A stretch of DNA of 62,927 nucleotides, from positions 1-62,927 of the forward strand of contig JACSRJ010000095.1 in the NCBI GenBank assembly GCA_014879835.1, written 5' to 3'. Positions 33,128 through 42,111 of the stretch are shown here, piece by piece. How positions within the stretch are numbered: position 1 is the stretch's first letter; every line of letters begins with the position of its first letter. The stretch comes from Anaerolinea sp. GTDB taxonomy: Bacteria; Chloroflexota; Anaerolineae; Aggregatilineales; UBA2796. The notes under the pieces are model-generated. The model searched no databases, was not told the origin of the DNA, and saw only the letters and a list, made by a program, of their open reading frames with translations. Made by a program: the position numbers and the translations under genes.

Positions 33128-33655
33128 AATCAGTTTGTAGTAGATCACCGTATCAATGAGGTAGGTACCGGTGTGGTTGAGCGCGTATTGAGGGATGATC
33201 CCTGAACGGACAAAACCCTGCCGTTGATACAGACGTTCTGCCGGGCTGCCGGATTCAGTATCCAGCACCAACAGTGATCTTCCGAGGGTGCGCGCCCTCG
33301 ATTCGGCTGCTTCCATCAAGGCACCCCCGATCCCTTTGTTGCGGTGTTGGCTGTGCACCAGAAGTTTCTGAACTTCGGCGCGATGGGTTCCGTTCGGGGT
33401 GGTGGCAAGCGCCAGATGCACACAACCAATGATTTGCCCATGCGCCTGAGTCTTATCCACAGCAGCAAGCACCACTCTGGTCTGATCGGCGACCTCTCCT
33501 CTCACTTTATCCCAGAAGTTGTGCCCTATTTTGGGGGAGAGTGGGGCAATGAAATTCACCGACGCGCCACCATTTACCGCATCCGTGAGCAGCGCCAATA
33601 GGTCGGCGCGATGCAAGTCAATATCCGCTGCCTCAAGCAGTTCGATAACAAACAT
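33125..33655 (-). CDS. GNAT-family N-acetyltransferase
   Basis: A 176-aa acetyl-CoA-dependent acyltransferase. The acetyl-CoA pyrophosphate-binding motif A is VQKLLVHSQHRNKGIGGALM (Q/R-x-x-G-x-G/A as QHRNKGIGG); motif B includes LVLDTESGSPAERLYQRQGF. Acceptor unknown: these proteins acetylate amino acids, amines, aminoglycosides or protein N-termini. AGGAGAGGGGC precedes ATG 33655. Divergent from the PhnB-like gene. Confidence 0.88.
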   Translation of the reverse strand: MFVIELLEAADIDLHRADLLALLTDAVNGGASVNFIAPLSPKIGHNFWDKVRGEVADQTRVVLAAVDKTQAHGQIIGCVHLALATTPNGTHRAEVQKLLVHSQHRNKGIGGALMEAAESRARTLGRSLLVLDTESGSPAERLYQRQGFVRSGIIPQYALNHTGTYLIDTVIYYKLI

Positions 33656-33760
33656 AGCCCCTCTCCTTTGTATTTGGGAACAGTCTGAATTCTAACGTAT
33701 CTTCAGCAAGCCGTATATCTGCACCCATCCCTTTGGGCGGGTTATGTGATTGTTTCACGA

Positions 33761-33790
33761 TTCGCACAAATGTTCGATTTGGGGTATAAT
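33761..33790 (+). promoter_or_regulatory. putative sigma-70 promoter of the PhnB-like gene, with LexA-box-like overlap
   Basis: TTCGCA (33761-33766) and TATAAT (33785-33790) are 18 bases apart, about 95 bases ahead of ATG 33882. Within the spacer, CGCACAAATGTTCG (33763-33776) matches the Gram-positive LexA box CGAAC-N4-GTTCG in 9 of 10 fixed positions. Confidence 0.45.
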
Positions 33791-33881
33791 CTTTCTCAAG
33801 TGCACCCAATAGACCCTACTTCAAATCCTAGACAGGTGCGCTTACCAGAGAGCAGGTCAAGCAGATAGAGGAGAGTTCCCG

Positions 33882-34403
33882 ATGCACAAAATCACCCCTT
33901 TTTTGTGGTTTGACACACAGGCAGAGGAAGCCATGAACTTCTACGTTTCGATCTTCAAAGACGCAAAGGTGATACAGGTTGATCGATACCCAGAAGGCAC
34001 CCCAGCGGCTGGAAGTGCAATGATGGCAGTCTTTGAATTGAATGGACAGCGATTCATGGCGCTGAACGGCGGGCCCCAGTTCAAATTCACGGAGGCGGTC
34101 TCGTTTTTTGTGAACTGCGAAACGCAGGCAGAAGTGGATGACCTTTGGGAAAAACTGACCGAGGGTGGTGAAGAGCAGCAGTGTGGCTGGCTTAAAGATA
34201 AGTATGGGGTGTCATGGCAGATTATCCCCACTGCTCTGGGTGAGATGATGGGCGACCCTGATCCCCAAAAAGCTGGTAGAGTGATGGAAGCGCTGCTCAA
34301 AATGCGCAAGATCGACACCGCTCTTTTGAAGGCAGCTATGACAACGTTGCGGTGTCTGAGGGCTAATCCTCCGCCTGCCGAACGCATTTTCCCTGAAGTT
34401 TGA
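33882..34403 (+). CDS. PhnB-like VOC protein, with an apparent 3' frameshift
   Basis: A VOC-fold protein of the PhnB/YybH-like type often annotated as '3-demethylubiquinone-9 3-methyltransferase-like'; the true activity is usually unknown. Conserved N-terminus MHKITPFLWFDTQAEEAMNF and C-terminal DKYGVSWQIIPTALGEMM, then MEALLKMRKIDTALLKAA. At 34337-34338 one T seems to be missing: restoring it gives KAAYDNVAVSEG followed by TAA at 34364-34366, the natural end. As read, the frame runs 12 codons further with unconserved residues. GAGGAGAG precedes ATG 33882. Confidence 0.82.
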   Translation: MHKITPFLWFDTQAEEAMNFYVSIFKDAKVIQVDRYPEGTPAAGSAMMAVFELNGQRFMALNGGPQFKFTEAVSFFVNCETQAEVDDLWEKLTEGGEEQQCGWLKDKYGVSWQIIPTALGEMMGDPDPQKAGRVMEALLKMRKIDTALLKAAMTTLRCLRANPPPAERIFPEV

Positions 34404-34508
34404 GCCATTAGCGGGGAGATTGAGGGGAAGCTTCTCAGAACCTCATTTCTCCCTTCTCCCGCAAGCGGGCTGAGGGAGGCGACACTAGGTTTTAAGGGCA
34501 GGCTGACA

Positions 34509-34690
34509 GCCCTCACCCCCCATCCCCGCTCCCGACCGCCGCTTCGCGGCTAGGAGAGGGGAGAAAAACTTTTGGTAGGGGCGTCCCCCACAACCCCCAG
34601 ATCGGGGAGTCTGAGGGGTTTACCCCTCAAGAATCTGATTCCCCCTTCTCCACTGGAGAAGGCGGTTAAGGGGATGAGGGCAAGTGCTTA
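34509..34690 (+). repeat. GC-rich palindromic dispersed repeat, copy B
   Basis: It aligns along its whole length with copy A (8398-8594): CCCTCACCCCCCATCCCCGC, CCGACCGCCGCTTCGCGGCT-AGGAGAGGGG, GGGAGTCTGAGGGGTTTACC-CCTCAAGAATCTGATTCCCC and GGGGATGAGGGCAAGTGCTTA. Small insertions and deletions and a few percent of substitutions separate the two. It is not coding. Confidence 0.85.
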
Positions 34691-34711
34691 AGCCCTAACT
34701 GTAAAACGAAG

Positions 34712-34731
34712 CCCCCTCAACCATGAGGGGG
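34712..34731. terminator. hairpin terminator near the KimA-like gene end
   Basis: CCCCCTCA-ACCA-TGAGGGGG, an 8-bp stem with a 4-base loop, 37 bases beyond the stop of the minus-strand gene. On the minus strand it is followed by CTTCGTTTT, on the plus strand by TTTACG. Confidence 0.6.
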
Positions 34732-34768
34732 TTTACGAGGACTCAGAAGGCGTAAGCAGACCGTTGGG

Positions 34769-36853
34769 TTACGACTGCGCCGTTTGGGGTGAGGTATGTA
34801 CTGCCTGCCCAACTGGATGGTGAAATTCTTCCTCATGGTGATGATTGGTGGCATGTTCGAAGGTCACCTTAAAATCGGGCGGCAGTGGGATCGAATCAAG
34901 ATCGATTTGTTTGATGTTGAGGGCCACATCCTCAATTTCAAAGAGCGCATCCCGGAGAAATTTATCGGTGGACATGTGCAGTAGATTGAACGGGAAACGT
35001 GTGCGCAGCGCCCCAATGTAGACCTCAAAATAAACATGAGGATGTTTCTTCCGCAGGTTTTGCAGGGTTTGGGAAGCGCTGCTCAACAGATCGCGGTAAG
35101 GTTCCTCAATGATCACGGTTATCCCTTGCGGCCAGCCGTTTAGGTCTATGATCTCATTGCTTCGCTTTTCAAAGGCAGCCGCCCGCTTAGGGTCAACATT
35201 GATGTGAATTACCTGCACCGGAAGCCCACGTTTTAGGATGGCCTTCACCACAGAGACTGCCAGCTTTGACCACGTATCACAAAAGTAAATCGCCAATTGA
35301 TCATGTTCAGCGGGATCAAAAACGACAGGTTGGTGATCAAAGGCGGGCACATCATCAAGGCGAAGGCGCGCTGCGGTTTCCTTGTAGTGACGATGAATGC
35401 GGAAGAACATCCACACCAGTGCCGGAATTAACAGCACAATGGCCCATGCACCGCTGCTAAATTTGGTCACGATAAAAACCAACATGACCACAAAAGTTGC
35501 AATCGCCCCAGAGCCAGAGATGAATAACTTCACCCGCCAGTGGGGATCATAAACGATTTTGGTCTCCAACCCATAGGTGAATTCGCCCGGCTTCAGGTGC
35601 CCAGCACGCCAGAAGCGGCGGGTCATCCCGGCCTGACTGATGGTGAATCCCAAAAACACCCCAATGGCATACAATGGGATGAGGTTGGTCACCACCGCCC
35701 CAGTGATGATCACCAATGCGATTGCACTGGCAGAAAGCACCATCACGCCCCATGTAAACACCAACCGACGTCCCCGATAAGTAAGCTGGCGGGGCAGGAA
35801 GCCGTCACTGCTGTGCAGCGCCGCAAGTTGGGGAAAGTCCGCGAAGGGGGTATTGGCGGCCATGAACAGCACTGCAAAAGCACCTGCGATGGTCAGGGCA
35901 TAAGCCAGATAGCCGATTCCCTCGCTGCCGTAAACCGTTCGGGCCAGTTGGCTGATGATCGTCTCCGCATGGGAGGGTATTGCGTGGACGGCGTTCGAGA
36001 GCACCGTGATGCTCAGAAACAAAATGATCAGGATGGTGCTCATAGCCACAAGGGTATTGGCCGCATTTTTAGCCCGGGGTTGGCGAAACAACTGAGTGTC
36101 GTTGGAGATCGCCTCAATCCCTGTGAGTGCTGTACAGCCTGAGGAGAAAGCCCGCAGCAGCAGCAGCAAAGTGATCGGTTCGAGGGTGTTATGGGTGATG
36201 GCCTCAACCCCGGTCACGGTGCCCAGTGTGCCCGTGGCCATTTTGAAGAATCCAACCCCCAGCGTAAAAGCCATGGTTGCCAAAAAGAAGTACGTGGGAA
36301 TGGAGAAAAGGCGGGCACTTTCCTTGACGCCACGCAGGTTGATGACCGTCATAAAGATGATAATTGCGACGGTAAGATGAACCCGGAACGGCGCTAATCC
36401 CGGCGCGATACTGATCACATTAGCGACACCAGCGCTGATACTCACGGCCACCGTCAGAATGTAGTCGGTGAGCAGGGCTGCACCAGTCACCTGCGCCAGT
36501 TCTTCGCCCAAATTCTCCTTAGCAACTCGGTATCCCCCACCACCTGCCGGGTTAGAAAAAATCGTCTGTCGGTAGGAAATCGTGACAATGGCGATCAAGG
36601 TTGCAATGAGGATTGCAATCGGAATAGAAACCGCATTCCCCTGAAAACCAATTAAAGCGAAGCTGCCCAACGCTGCGGTATTGAGGATGATCAAAATTTC
36701 CTCAGTCGCATAGGCCACTGAAGAGAGCGCATCGCTCGCCAACACCGCCAGCGCGATGGGATTAGAAGCGGTTTGATGGGAAATATCGGCTGTTTTGAGC
36801 CGCTCGCCAAAGACGAGATCCGCCACCCGCTCCTGAACGTCACGAATAGTCAT
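34769..36853 (-). CDS. APC-superfamily permease, KimA (YdaO)-like potassium importer
   Basis: A 694-aa inner-membrane transporter. The first ~460 residues carry about 12 spans; the signature QTASNPIALAVLASDALSSV-AYATEEIL and SNPAGGGGYRVAKENLGE are close to KimA, the c-di-AMP-controlled high-affinity K+ importer (first seen as 'amino acid permease'). The C-terminal ~230 residues form a soluble cytoplasmic domain, in KimA the site of nucleotide control. Potassium as substrate is inferred from the family. A Usp-like gene lies 133 bases upstream on the same strand. No ydaO-type riboswitch was recognised upstream. Confidence 0.85.
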   Translation of the reverse strand: MTIRDVQERVADLVFGERLKTADISHQTASNPIALAVLASDALSSVAYATEEILIILNTAALGSFALIGFQGNAVSIPIAILIATLIAIVTISYRQTIFSNPAGGGGYRVAKENLGEELAQVTGAALLTDYILTVAVSISAGVANVISIAPGLAPFRVHLTVAIIIFMTVINLRGVKESARLFSIPTYFFLATMAFTLGVGFFKMATGTLGTVTGVEAITHNTLEPITLLLLLRAFSSGCTALTGIEAISNDTQLFRQPRAKNAANTLVAMSTILIILFLSITVLSNAVHAIPSHAETIISQLARTVYGSEGIGYLAYALTIAGAFAVLFMAANTPFADFPQLAALHSSDGFLPRQLTYRGRRLVFTWGVMVLSASAIALVIITGAVVTNLIPLYAIGVFLGFTISQAGMTRRFWRAGHLKPGEFTYGLETKIVYDPHWRVKLFISGSGAIATFVVMLVFIVTKFSSGAWAIVLLIPALVWMFFRIHRHYKETAARLRLDDVPAFDHQPVVFDPAEHDQLAIYFCDTWSKLAVSVVKAILKRGLPVQVIHINVDPKRAAAFEKRSNEIIDLNGWPQGITVIIEEPYRDLLSSASQTLQNLRKKHPHVYFEVYIGALRTRFPFNLLHMSTDKFLRDALFEIEDVALNIKQIDLDSIPLPPDFKVTFEHATNHHHEEEFHHPVGQAVHTSPQTAQS

Positions 36854-36986
36854 GTTTGCAGTACTCCGATCTTCACAAGATTGAAGTGTACAACCGCTTT
36901 GAGGCGATTTAATCAGGGATTCGTCATGTTTTTTGATAGAGGTGTAAAGAATCTATCAAGATTGGGCACTTGCCCAAGTCCCCTTT

Positions 36987-37463
36987 TTAAACCTTAACGG
37001 GGTGAACGGTGATCGAGGGTGTGCGTTCGATGTCAACAGCGCGGGGATAATCCAAGGTGTAAAGCTGGCATCCGTGCGCCCCAAAACGGCGATCCAAAAA
37101 CCACAGCCGAATCTGATAGACAAATCTCAGGGGCGCCTTAGAAACCCTCACAAAGGCAGCAGCGGACCCTAAGTAAGCAGCGGCCTCGATCAGCGCAGCC
37201 ATCGGGGCGTAACACTGAATCTGCATCCAGTCCATCTCCACCCCATAAGCTTCTGCGATACCCTGATAGTTTTGCAGATGGGTATATTCAAGATGGGTGA
37301 GAGGAACATCCCCAAGTTCAGACCCCAGATAACTAATGTGTTCAACACGGTTAAGGCGCAGCATGATCACCTGTTTGTGGGTGTCCCTTGCCAAAGCACA
37401 GGCCAGATGAACCGCCTGCGTAGTCCACTTTGTATTAGCCATCTGCACCAGAATAGGTCTCAT
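36987..37463 (-). CDS. universal stress protein-like protein
   Basis: A 158-aa protein from ATG 37463 (MRPILVQMANTKWTTQAVHL), with AGGA upstream; a longer frame from 37493 adds ten residues. The N-terminal half (ACALARDTHKQVIMLRLNRV, then YQGIAEAYGVEMDWMQIQCY) follows the UspA alpha/beta pattern, but the ATP-binding GxxG-(9)-GS motif typical of UspA is not clear. Probably an Usp-fold regulatory protein without nucleotide binding. It may be co-transcribed with the KimA-like transporter that follows it; Usp domains often regulate ion and amino acid transporters. Confidence 0.6.
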   Translation of the reverse strand: MRPILVQMANTKWTTQAVHLACALARDTHKQVIMLRLNRVEHISYLGSELGDVPLTHLEYTHLQNYQGIAEAYGVEMDWMQIQCYAPMAALIEAAAYLGSAAAFVRVSKAPLRFVYQIRLWFLDRRFGAHGCQLYTLDYPRAVDIERTPSITVHPVKV

Positions 37464-37602
37464 CGAAACATCCTGTAAGAAACACAATCCCATGAACCCC
37501 TAATGTTCAGTGTATGCGCACTTGTGTCAGGATAGAGACAAGACAACCGCAGCGGGGCATCAAGATCGTGTCAAGAAGTTTCAGAGGCAGGCAAAAGAGG
37601 GT

Positions 37603-38682
37603 TCAGGGTCTACCGAAAGTGCGCCGTATCCGTCTATTGAGAGGCTCCTCCACCCATAGGAATAACCCGACCGCAATCAAGTTTAAGGCGCCAAACATAA
37701 ACATATAGTGGCTGAGAAAATCCAACCCCAAAGTGACCCCCATCTGTGATACCCACATCTGGATAGGGCCCACATGGATCAGGTAAAAAACATAAGAGGA
37801 CTTCCCCAGAAATTCCATTGGCTTGGAGGATAAAAAGCGCCTGAAGATCGTCCGTTCTGTGAGCAGTCCCCAGAACACCAGCGCATAAGCGGGCGGCAAA
37901 AGGATATTGTTGATAAAGATACCTACGGGGTGATTCAGTCCTAGTTCGGTTGGGGTCTGAAGTGAGGCCATCCACAGCACCAATCCAGCAGTGATCAGCA
38001 GCCCAAGCATGGTGAGCTGTCCACTGGCCATCCCGTCAGATGCATGAGCGCGCTGGAAGCGCTTGAGGTAAAGCCGGGCGAGATACATACCCACAAAAAA
38101 CTCAAAGGCCCGCCCCAAAAAGGTATTGACCAGTGTAAATCGAAAACTACCAAAGAATCCATACGGAGACCCTAATGCCTGACTGCTAAGGGTAAGGATG
38201 AGGCCCACCCCATACACCATCAACAGGGGCAGCACAAACTTGTGGCGCCGGAACAGCAAAAAGATCAACGGTGCCGAAAAGTAAAAACACTCCTCAACCG
38301 TCAGCGACCAACCCTGAGAAATTCCGGTGAAATAAAAGTCATGAAAGAAGCCCTTGGCAAAGGTCAGGCTCAAGAGCCAATCACGCAAGGGTGCGCCGAG
38401 TGAAAGCAGAGTCACGATGCTTAACAATAAGTACATGGGATAGATTCGTGCAGCCCGGTTTTTGAAATAGCTGACCCACCAGCGCCTTGAATGTTCAAAA
38501 GACTCAAAATAGCGGTAGTAGATGAGAAAGCCGCTAAGGACAAAAAACACCCCAACCCCGATATGGAATTCGCGCTGAATGACTGCCCCAATCGGAAAGG
38601 TCACATGAAACAGATAAACCATATAGGCAGCGACAGCACGAATCCCCGTTAGTTGAGGGAAATAGGTGGGTGGGTTGGTCAT
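37603..38682 (-). CDS. acyltransferase family 3 membrane protein (OafA/YrhL type)
   Basis: A 359-aa integral membrane acyltransferase with about ten spans. The family signature: QLTGIRAVAAYMVYLFHVTF (catalytic His), GVGVFFVLSGFLIYYRYFE, FKNRAARIYPMYLLL and WSLTVEECFYFSAPL. It lacks the C-terminal SGNH hydrolase domain of many OafA proteins. Members O-acetylate surface polysaccharide or peptidoglycan; the acceptor here is unknown. Single gene. Confidence 0.9.
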   Translation of the reverse strand: MTNPPTYFPQLTGIRAVAAYMVYLFHVTFPIGAVIQREFHIGVGVFFVLSGFLIYYRYFESFEHSRRWWVSYFKNRAARIYPMYLLLSIVTLLSLGAPLRDWLLSLTFAKGFFHDFYFTGISQGWSLTVEECFYFSAPLIFLLFRRHKFVLPLLMVYGVGLILTLSSQALGSPYGFFGSFRFTLVNTFLGRAFEFFVGMYLARLYLKRFQRAHASDGMASGQLTMLGLLITAGLVLWMASLQTPTELGLNHPVGIFINNILLPPAYALVFWGLLTERTIFRRFLSSKPMEFLGKSSYVFYLIHVGPIQMWVSQMGVTLGLDFLSHYMFMFGALNLIAVGLFLWVEEPLNRRIRRTFGRP

Positions 38683-38776
38683 TCGGGTGAATCCTGCTCC
38701 TCAAGACAAGATTGGGCAAGTTTACCCTAACCTTCAATCCCTTCGAGAATAAGGGATATTGATGCGCTCTATATCT

Positions 38777-39559
38777 TCAACTAATGAACATCCTTGCATC
38801 CAGCCAAGGATGACGCATTCCGGCCAGATCAATCTGGGGCGCAAAACAGTGAAGATCCGATGGTACGGCACAGGGATCCCCCCCTGAGGCTGTCCTCAGG
38901 CACTCATCCGTAAGGGTCTCCGCTAACTCACTGAGAGGGATTTTAAGCCGCCACGTGATCTGACTCACCTGTGTTTGACCAAGGAGCAGCAGCCGCTGGC
39001 AAGCGGAAAGCGCCCCAACCAGCATCTGATGAAGCAGTGCTCCAATCACCAGCGTCAGATCACAGTCCCACAGTTTGCCCACCATGCCAAAGATCAGGGC
39101 ATAATGCAGTTCAACCCCGGATTGTTCGGCATTCTGCAACAATGATCGCAGATCTGCCTGATCTTCAAGGTTCAGGGCCAGCGTGAGCAGCCTTCGCCCC
39201 AAGGTAGCACTGGCGACCCGTCCTTCTCGACTGGGCTTAAAAGCGCTCAGTTGACGATGAAGGCTGAGGCAGCGTCCCAACCAAGAGTCGGCGGTTGTCG
39301 GACTCCGATCAAGCAGGTATCCCGCACCGCAGTAACGCCCTTCAAGCCTGCCGCATTCCAGAACATAATCCAAGAGGAAGGATTCCACAGAGGCGCTGGT
39401 GATCAACCCCTCCTGAACCAGCGTCTCCAACCCCCACGAATGAGCATTCGCCCCTACAGGCAGGGCACTGTCCGCAAGTTGAAGCAGTTTGAGAATGGGC
39501 AGCAGTGCCAGTTTCGATGGTGTCTCAATAAACACGGGGTGATCCTCTTTGTGTTTCAT
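38777..39559 (-). CDS. ureF: urease accessory protein UreF
   Basis: Part of the UreD-UreF-UreG complex that delivers nickel and CO2 to apo-urease. Start ATG 39559 follows AAGGAAGG; the frame reaches up to 39709 but the extra residues are not conserved. The protein is 260 aa. Key match: LQLADSALPVGANAHSWGLE at residues 22-41, the UreF hallmark (usual form LQLADSALPTGAFAHS), and the helical remainder of the family. It is transcribed away from the urt-ure operon, on the other side of a ~300-base divergent region. Confidence 0.88.
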   Translation of the reverse strand: MKHKEDHPVFIETPSKLALLPILKLLQLADSALPVGANAHSWGLETLVQEGLITSASVESFLLDYVLECGRLEGRYCGAGYLLDRSPTTADSWLGRCLSLHRQLSAFKPSREGRVASATLGRRLLTLALNLEDQADLRSLLQNAEQSGVELHYALIFGMVGKLWDCDLTLVIGALLHQMLVGALSACQRLLLLGQTQVSQITWRLKIPLSELAETLTDECLRTASGGDPCAVPSDLHCFAPQIDLAGMRHPWLDARMFIS

Positions 39560-39856
39560 AGTTGCCTTCCTTGTAGCGGGAACGCCGTCACTTGACAAGG
39601 GTGATTTCGCCCATTCTGTGCAAGGTGTCAAAAGCGTGAAGGGCAGCACCCTCCTTAACCAAGGGGCTTTTGAGGCACCACAAGCGACAAAACCTAGCAC
39701 ATTTGTCACTTTTTACGAATCCCCTGTATTTATCGACTCCGGCAAATTATACAAACAGAGGTTGTGTTTTTTTCTCAATTTCCTACATAGTGCCCTTCCC
39801 CTCAGAAAGGCTATCCTGATTCATGTATCCAATGCGCTGCAAGGAGAAGGTCTTAT
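39560..39856. promoter_or_regulatory. divergent control region of ureF and urtA
   Basis: A 297-base gap between the start codons. The half nearest urtA is A/T-rich and holds several -10-like hexamers (TATACA at 39748-39753), followed by AAGGAGAAGG at 39840-39849 as the urtA ribosome-binding site. I find no clear NtcA- or GlnR-type site. Nitrogen control is expected from the function but is not shown. Confidence 0.4.
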
Positions 39857-41101
39857 ATGAAGCTGCAAGCCCGCCTGACTCAGGCGACCCGAATCGTTTT
39901 TGCACTGCTCTTTATGATGGCAGTATCCATGAGCAGTCTGTCAGCGATCACAATCACTGCCCAAGAAGAAACCATCAAAGTTGGTATTCTGCATTCACTC
40001 AGCGGCACCATGTCGATCAGTGAAGTCACCGTAAAAGACTCGACCCTGATGGCCATTGAGGAAATCAATGCCAAGGGTGGCGTTCTGGGCAAAAAACTGG
40101 AACCGATCATCGAAGATGGCGCCAGCAACTGGGACATCTTTAATGAAAAAGCCAAGAAGCTGCTGCTGCAAGATAAAGTTGCAGTAGTTTTTGGGTGTTG
40201 GACAAGCGCCAGCCGTAAAGCCGTTAAGTCCACCTTTGAAGACAACAACGGGCTGCTGTTTTACCCCGTGCAGTATGAGGGTTTGGAGCAGTCCCCCAAT
40301 ATCTTCTATACCGGCGCGACCACCAACCAGCAGATTGTGCCCGCTGTTGAATACCTGATCAAGGAAGGCAAAAAGAAGGTATTCCTGCTGGGTTCTGACT
40401 ATGTATTTCCCCGCACCTCCAACACCATTATCAAGGAGCAGTTGAAGGCCCTCGGTGGCGAGACCGTCGGTGAAGAGTACGTACCTCTGGGTGGCACGGA
40501 GTTCAGCACCATTCTGGCGAAGATCCGCGAAGCCAAACCCGACGTCATCTTCAACACCTTAAACGGTGATAGCAATGTGGCGTTCTTTAAGCAGTTTACC
40601 GATGCAGGTTATACGGCCGAATCCCTGCCTACCCTCTCGGTGAGCATCGCAGAAGAAGAAGTGGCCAGCATCGGCGTGGAATATCTGGAGGGTCATCTGG
40701 TCGCTTGGAACTACTACCAGACCGTTGATACCCCCGAAAACACGACTTTCGTAGCGGCGTTCAAGGCGAAATACGGCGAGAACCGGGTCACCAGTGATCC
40801 CATGGAAGCCGGGTACTTTGGGGTCTACCTGTGGGCGGCAGCGGTGGAAAAAGCTGGCTCCGTAGAGGTGGACGCAGTGAAAGCCGCCGCAGGTGGGATC
40901 ACCTTTGCCGCGCCTGAAGGCACTGTGACCATTGACGGCGACAACCAGCACACCTACAAGACCGTGCGTATCGGCATCGTGCGCGAAGACGGCTTGATCG
41001 ACACCGTCTGGGCAACCGAAGCCCCAGTGAAACCCGATCCCTATCTTTGCACCTATGAATGGGCTGCGGCACTTCCTAAACCGGAAGGTGGCTGCAAGTA
41101 A
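39857..41101 (+). CDS. urtA: urea ABC transporter substrate-binding protein UrtA
   Basis: A 414-aa extracytoplasmic urea-binding protein with signal peptide (hydrophobic core [18 protein letters not shown]). The mature part begins [19 protein letters not shown], which is nearly invariant in UrtA. Also [43 protein letters not shown] and [19 protein letters not shown] are diagnostic for urea rather than branched-chain amino acid binding. First gene of the urtABCDE set; the next gene starts 91 bases downstream. Confidence 0.95.
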   Translation: MKLQARLTQATRIVFALLFMMAVSMSSLSAITITAQEETIKVGILHSLSGTMSISEVTVKDSTLMAIEEINAKGGVLGKKLEPIIEDGASNWDIFNEKAKKLLLQDKVAVVFGCWTSASRKAVKSTFEDNNGLLFYPVQYEGLEQSPNIFYTGATTNQQIVPAVEYLIKEGKKKVFLLGSDYVFPRTSNTIIKEQLKALGGETVGEEYVPLGGTEFSTILAKIREAKPDVIFNTLNGDSNVAFFKQFTDAGYTAESLPTLSVSIAEEEVASIGVEYLEGHLVAWNYYQTVDTPENTTFVAAFKAKYGENRVTSDPMEAGYFGVYLWAAAVEKAGSVEVDAVKAAAGGITFAAPEGTVTIDGDNQHTYKTVRIGIVREDGLIDTVWATEAPVKPDPYLCTYEWAAALPKPEGGCK

Positions 41102-41192
41102 GAGGCTATCCGTTCAATGATGTATTGATCTGTGCCTGAAGCCTGTCCGGGCGGTGTGTGACCGACCCGGACAGTGCCCGTGATGAGGGGGA

Positions 41193-42101
41193 GTGGTGGA
41201 AAGTCTAGCGCTTCAAATTTTCAACGGATTGAGTACTGGCTCGATCCTTCTGCTGGCCGCATTGGGTTTAGCCTTCTCGTTTGGGCTGATGAAGGTCATC
41301 AACATGGCCCATGGTGAGTTCATCATGATCGGTGCCTATGTGACCTACTTTTTTCAGGCGTTTCTGGCGGTGCCGCTGCGAGGTGCGCAGGGGCCCAAAG
41401 AGGGTCTGGTGTTCCTGCTCTCGATTGGGGCCGCGTTTTTGATCACGGGGCTGGTCGGGTTCTTGCTCGAGATGACCTTGATCCGACGGTTATATGGGCG
41501 TCCTCTAGATACCTTGTTGGCCACATGGGGGGTTGGGCTGATCTTGCAGCAGCTCGCCCGGAGTTATGACTCGCGCAACCTGCCCGTAACCTCACCCAAG
41601 TGGTTAGTAGGCGCTTGGATGGCAACGCCTGATTTGGCCCTGCCCTATAAACGGCTCTTCATTATCGCGCTGGCAGTGATTTGTGTTGTTCTGATCTATC
41701 TATTTCTGTATCGTACCCGCAATGGACGCCGCATCCGGGCGGCGATGCAGGGCCGGGAAATGGCCTCCTGTTTAGGGGTTGCTACCCGACGGGTGGATGC
41801 CCTGACTTTTGCCTTGGGGGCGGGACTAGCAGGGGTGGCAGGTTCTGCTCTGACCTTGATCGGGCAGATTGGCCCTCAGTTGGGCACCACCTACATTGTG
41901 GATGCTTTTATGGTCGTGGTTTTAGGAGGGGTGGGTAGTTTACCCGGTACTATCCTCGCCTCAGTGTTGATCGGGGTCTTTAACTCCTTCTTGGAGATGA
42001 GTACCACCGCCACCTTAGGCAAAGTCCTTGTTTTTGTTTTGATCATCGCTTTCTTGCAATGGAAACCGCAAGGGCTGGTTGCCTTGCGGACTCGGAGCTA
42101 G
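41193..42101 (+). CDS. urtB: urea ABC transporter permease UrtB
   Basis: A 302-aa permease of the LivH class, about eight spans. It starts at GTG 41193 (or GTG 41196), after GAGGGGGA. Family segments: [53 protein letters not shown] and [20 protein letters not shown]. Forms the translocation pathway with UrtC. Its stop is 10 bases ahead of urtC. Confidence 0.94.
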   Translation: MVESLALQIFNGLSTGSILLLAALGLAFSFGLMKVINMAHGEFIMIGAYVTYFFQAFLAVPLRGAQGPKEGLVFLLSIGAAFLITGLVGFLLEMTLIRRLYGRPLDTLLATWGVGLILQQLARSYDSRNLPVTSPKWLVGAWMATPDLALPYKRLFIIALAVICVVLIYLFLYRTRNGRRIRAAMQGREMASCLGVATRRVDALTFALGAGLAGVAGSALTLIGQIGPQLGTTYIVDAFMVVVLGGVGSLPGTILASVLIGVFNSFLEMSTTATLGKVLVFVLIIAFLQWKPQGLVALRTRS

Positions 42102-42111
42102 GAATAAGCCC

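Larger units (their letters stand above)
34404..34768. other. 365-base intergenic region, mostly repeat
   Basis: No gene. After the PhnB-like stop there is about 100 bases with inverted repeats (TCTCCCTTCTCCCGCAAGCG and neighbours), then dispersed repeat copy B (34509-34690), then a hairpin near the end of the KimA-like gene. Confidence 0.7.

Noticed and set aside
36854-36986. ydaO (c-di-AMP) riboswitch upstream of the KimA-like gene
   Set aside because: Only 133 bases, with no match to the conserved riboswitch core that I could recognise.
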